Positions 5,737 to 6,377 of a stretch of 6,377 nucleotides of DNA are shown here, piece by piece. The notes beneath the pieces were generated by a model. It made no database searches. It saw only the letters and a program-made list of their open reading frames with translations, and was not told where the DNA came from. How positions within the stretch are numbered: position 1 is the stretch's first letter; each line of letters starts with the position of its first letter. The position numbers and the translations under genes were made by a program. Source of the DNA: Candidatus Aminicenantota bacterium (GTDB lineage: Bacteria > Acidobacteriota > Aminicenantia > Aminicenantales > UBA4085); NCBI GenBank assembly GCA_003154255.1, contig PMCY01000048.1:1-6377 (forward strand), given 5' to 3'.

Positions 5737-6377
5737 ATGATGTTCAGATTCCATAATACGCTCAGCAACGGGCTGGAGGATTTCGAGCCGCTCATCCCCG
5801 GCCGGGTCGGACTCTATACCTGCGGACCGACGGTTTACAACGTTCCTCATATCGGCAATTACCGTGCTTACGTCTTCGAGGACCTCCTCAAGCGCGCCCT
5901 GCGCTTGGCCGGGTTCCGCGTCCTGCACATCATGAATCTGACCGATGTGGACGACAAAACCATCCGCAACTCCGCGGCCCAAGGCCTGGCCCTCAACGAT
6001 TACACGGCGCCTTTCATCCGGGAATTTTTCGCCGGGCTGAAGACGCTGCGGATCGATCCGGCGGATCATTATCCCCGGGCGACCGAGCACATCCCCGAGA
6101 TGGCCCGCATCATCCGGATATTGCTGGATAAGGGCTACGCTTATCCCAAGGACGGCTCGATCTATTTCTCGATCGCCAGGTTCCCAGGTTACGGCAAGCT
6201 CTCCAAGATCCGCCTGGACGATCTTCAGACGACCGCCCGGATCGAAGTGCGGGTCGAATCGGACGAATACGAGAAGGAGAGCGCCCACGATTTCGCCCTA
6301 TGGAAAGCGCCCCGGCCGGGCGAGCCGTTCTGGGAGACGGAGATCGGCACCGGACGGCCCGGCTGGCACATCGAATG
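5737..6377 (+). CDS. cysS: Cysteinyl-tRNA synthetase, N-terminal part
   Basis: Class I cytoplasmic synthetase that charges tRNA-Cys with cysteine. The first 213 codons are present; the gene continues past the right edge. The N-terminus reads MMFRFHNTLSNGLEDFEPL. Then comes LYTCGPTVYNVPHIGNYR, holding the first zinc-ligand Cys (TCGPTVY, Cys29 from the first Met) and the class I HIGH-type motif as HIGN, normal for CysRS. MNLTDVDDKTI follows at about 70-80, and the fragment ends in DFALWKAPRPGEPFWE and GRPGWHIE, just before the next expected zinc-ligand Cys. Two tandem ATGs (5737 and 5740) are possible starts. Neither has a Shine-Dalgarno (GAACG upstream), and the promoter -10 ends 5 or 8 nt before them, which suggests a leaderless mRNA. 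Transcribed divergently from the LKR gene. KMSKS lies outside the window. Confidence 0.97.
   Translation, partial: MMFRFHNTLSNGLEDFEPLIPGRVGLYTCGPTVYNVPHIGNYRAYVFEDLLKRALRLAGFRVLHIMNLTDVDDKTIRNSAAQGLALNDYTAPFIREFFAGLKTLRIDPADHYPRATEHIPEMARIIRILLDKGYAYPKDGSIYFSIARFPGYGKLSKIRLDDLQTTARIEVRVESDEYEKESAHDFALWKAPRPGEPFWETEIGTGRPGWHIE

Noticed and set aside
5725..6288. 187-codon open frame on the minus strand opposite cysS
   Set aside because: It lies wholly over the conserved CysRS reading frame and the cysS promoter, with no own ribosome site or motif; a codon-bias shadow.

Overview
This 6.4-kb window is a gene-dense, high-GC bacterial chromosome segment holding seven genes, two of them cut by the window edges. 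Codon third positions are strongly G/C. That also explains why long open frames appear on the strand opposite nearly every real gene. The gene set (HrcA/GrpE/DnaK, CysRS, an AASS-type lysine degradation pair, a MEMO1-like protein) is bacterial but does not fix the phylum. A deep-branching high-GC lineage such as Acidobacteriota or Aminicenantota would fit; this is only a guess. I see no tRNA, rRNA, CRISPR array, IS element or other sign of recent transfer.

Layout. Six genes lie on the minus strand and are read from right to left; one lies on the plus strand. At the right end, cysS (cysteinyl-tRNA synthetase, 3' end missing) runs rightward from about 5737. A 122-bp intergenic region with divergent sigma70-type promoters separates it from the first minus-strand operon. 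That operon is a lysine-ketoglutarate reductase-like gene (5614-4274), a saccharopine dehydrogenase gene (4278-2956) and a MEMO1/AmmB-like gene (2942-2136). The first two overlap by three positions at the stop/start junction (4278-4276) and the third follows after 13 bp. A short gap (2060-2135) carries a possible weak terminator and a good promoter for the heat-shock operon hrcA (2059-1010), grpE (996-292) and dnaK (287 to the left edge).

How the genes work together. The LKR and SDH genes together match the two halves of the eukaryotic bifunctional enzyme AASS (lysine + 2-oxoglutarate to saccharopine, then to aminoadipate semialdehyde + glutamate). HrcA, GrpE and DnaK are the heat-shock repressor, the nucleotide exchange factor and the Hsp70 chaperone.

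Points most worth a second look: (1) the SDH gene appears to start at an ATT codon, with an excellent Shine-Dalgarno at ideal spacing, and the T of that ATT is also the first base of the upstream TAA stop; (2) the LKR/SDH pair is a split version of animal-type AASS in which one base of frame change would fuse the two; (3) the cysS and hrcA promoters put their -10 boxes so close to the start codons that both mRNAs should be leaderless or nearly so; (4) the hrcA operon has no CIRCE operator in view but has a small perfect inverted repeat over its start codon; (5) a MEMO1-like gene sits in a lysine-degradation operon. I found no clearly novel multi-gene system.
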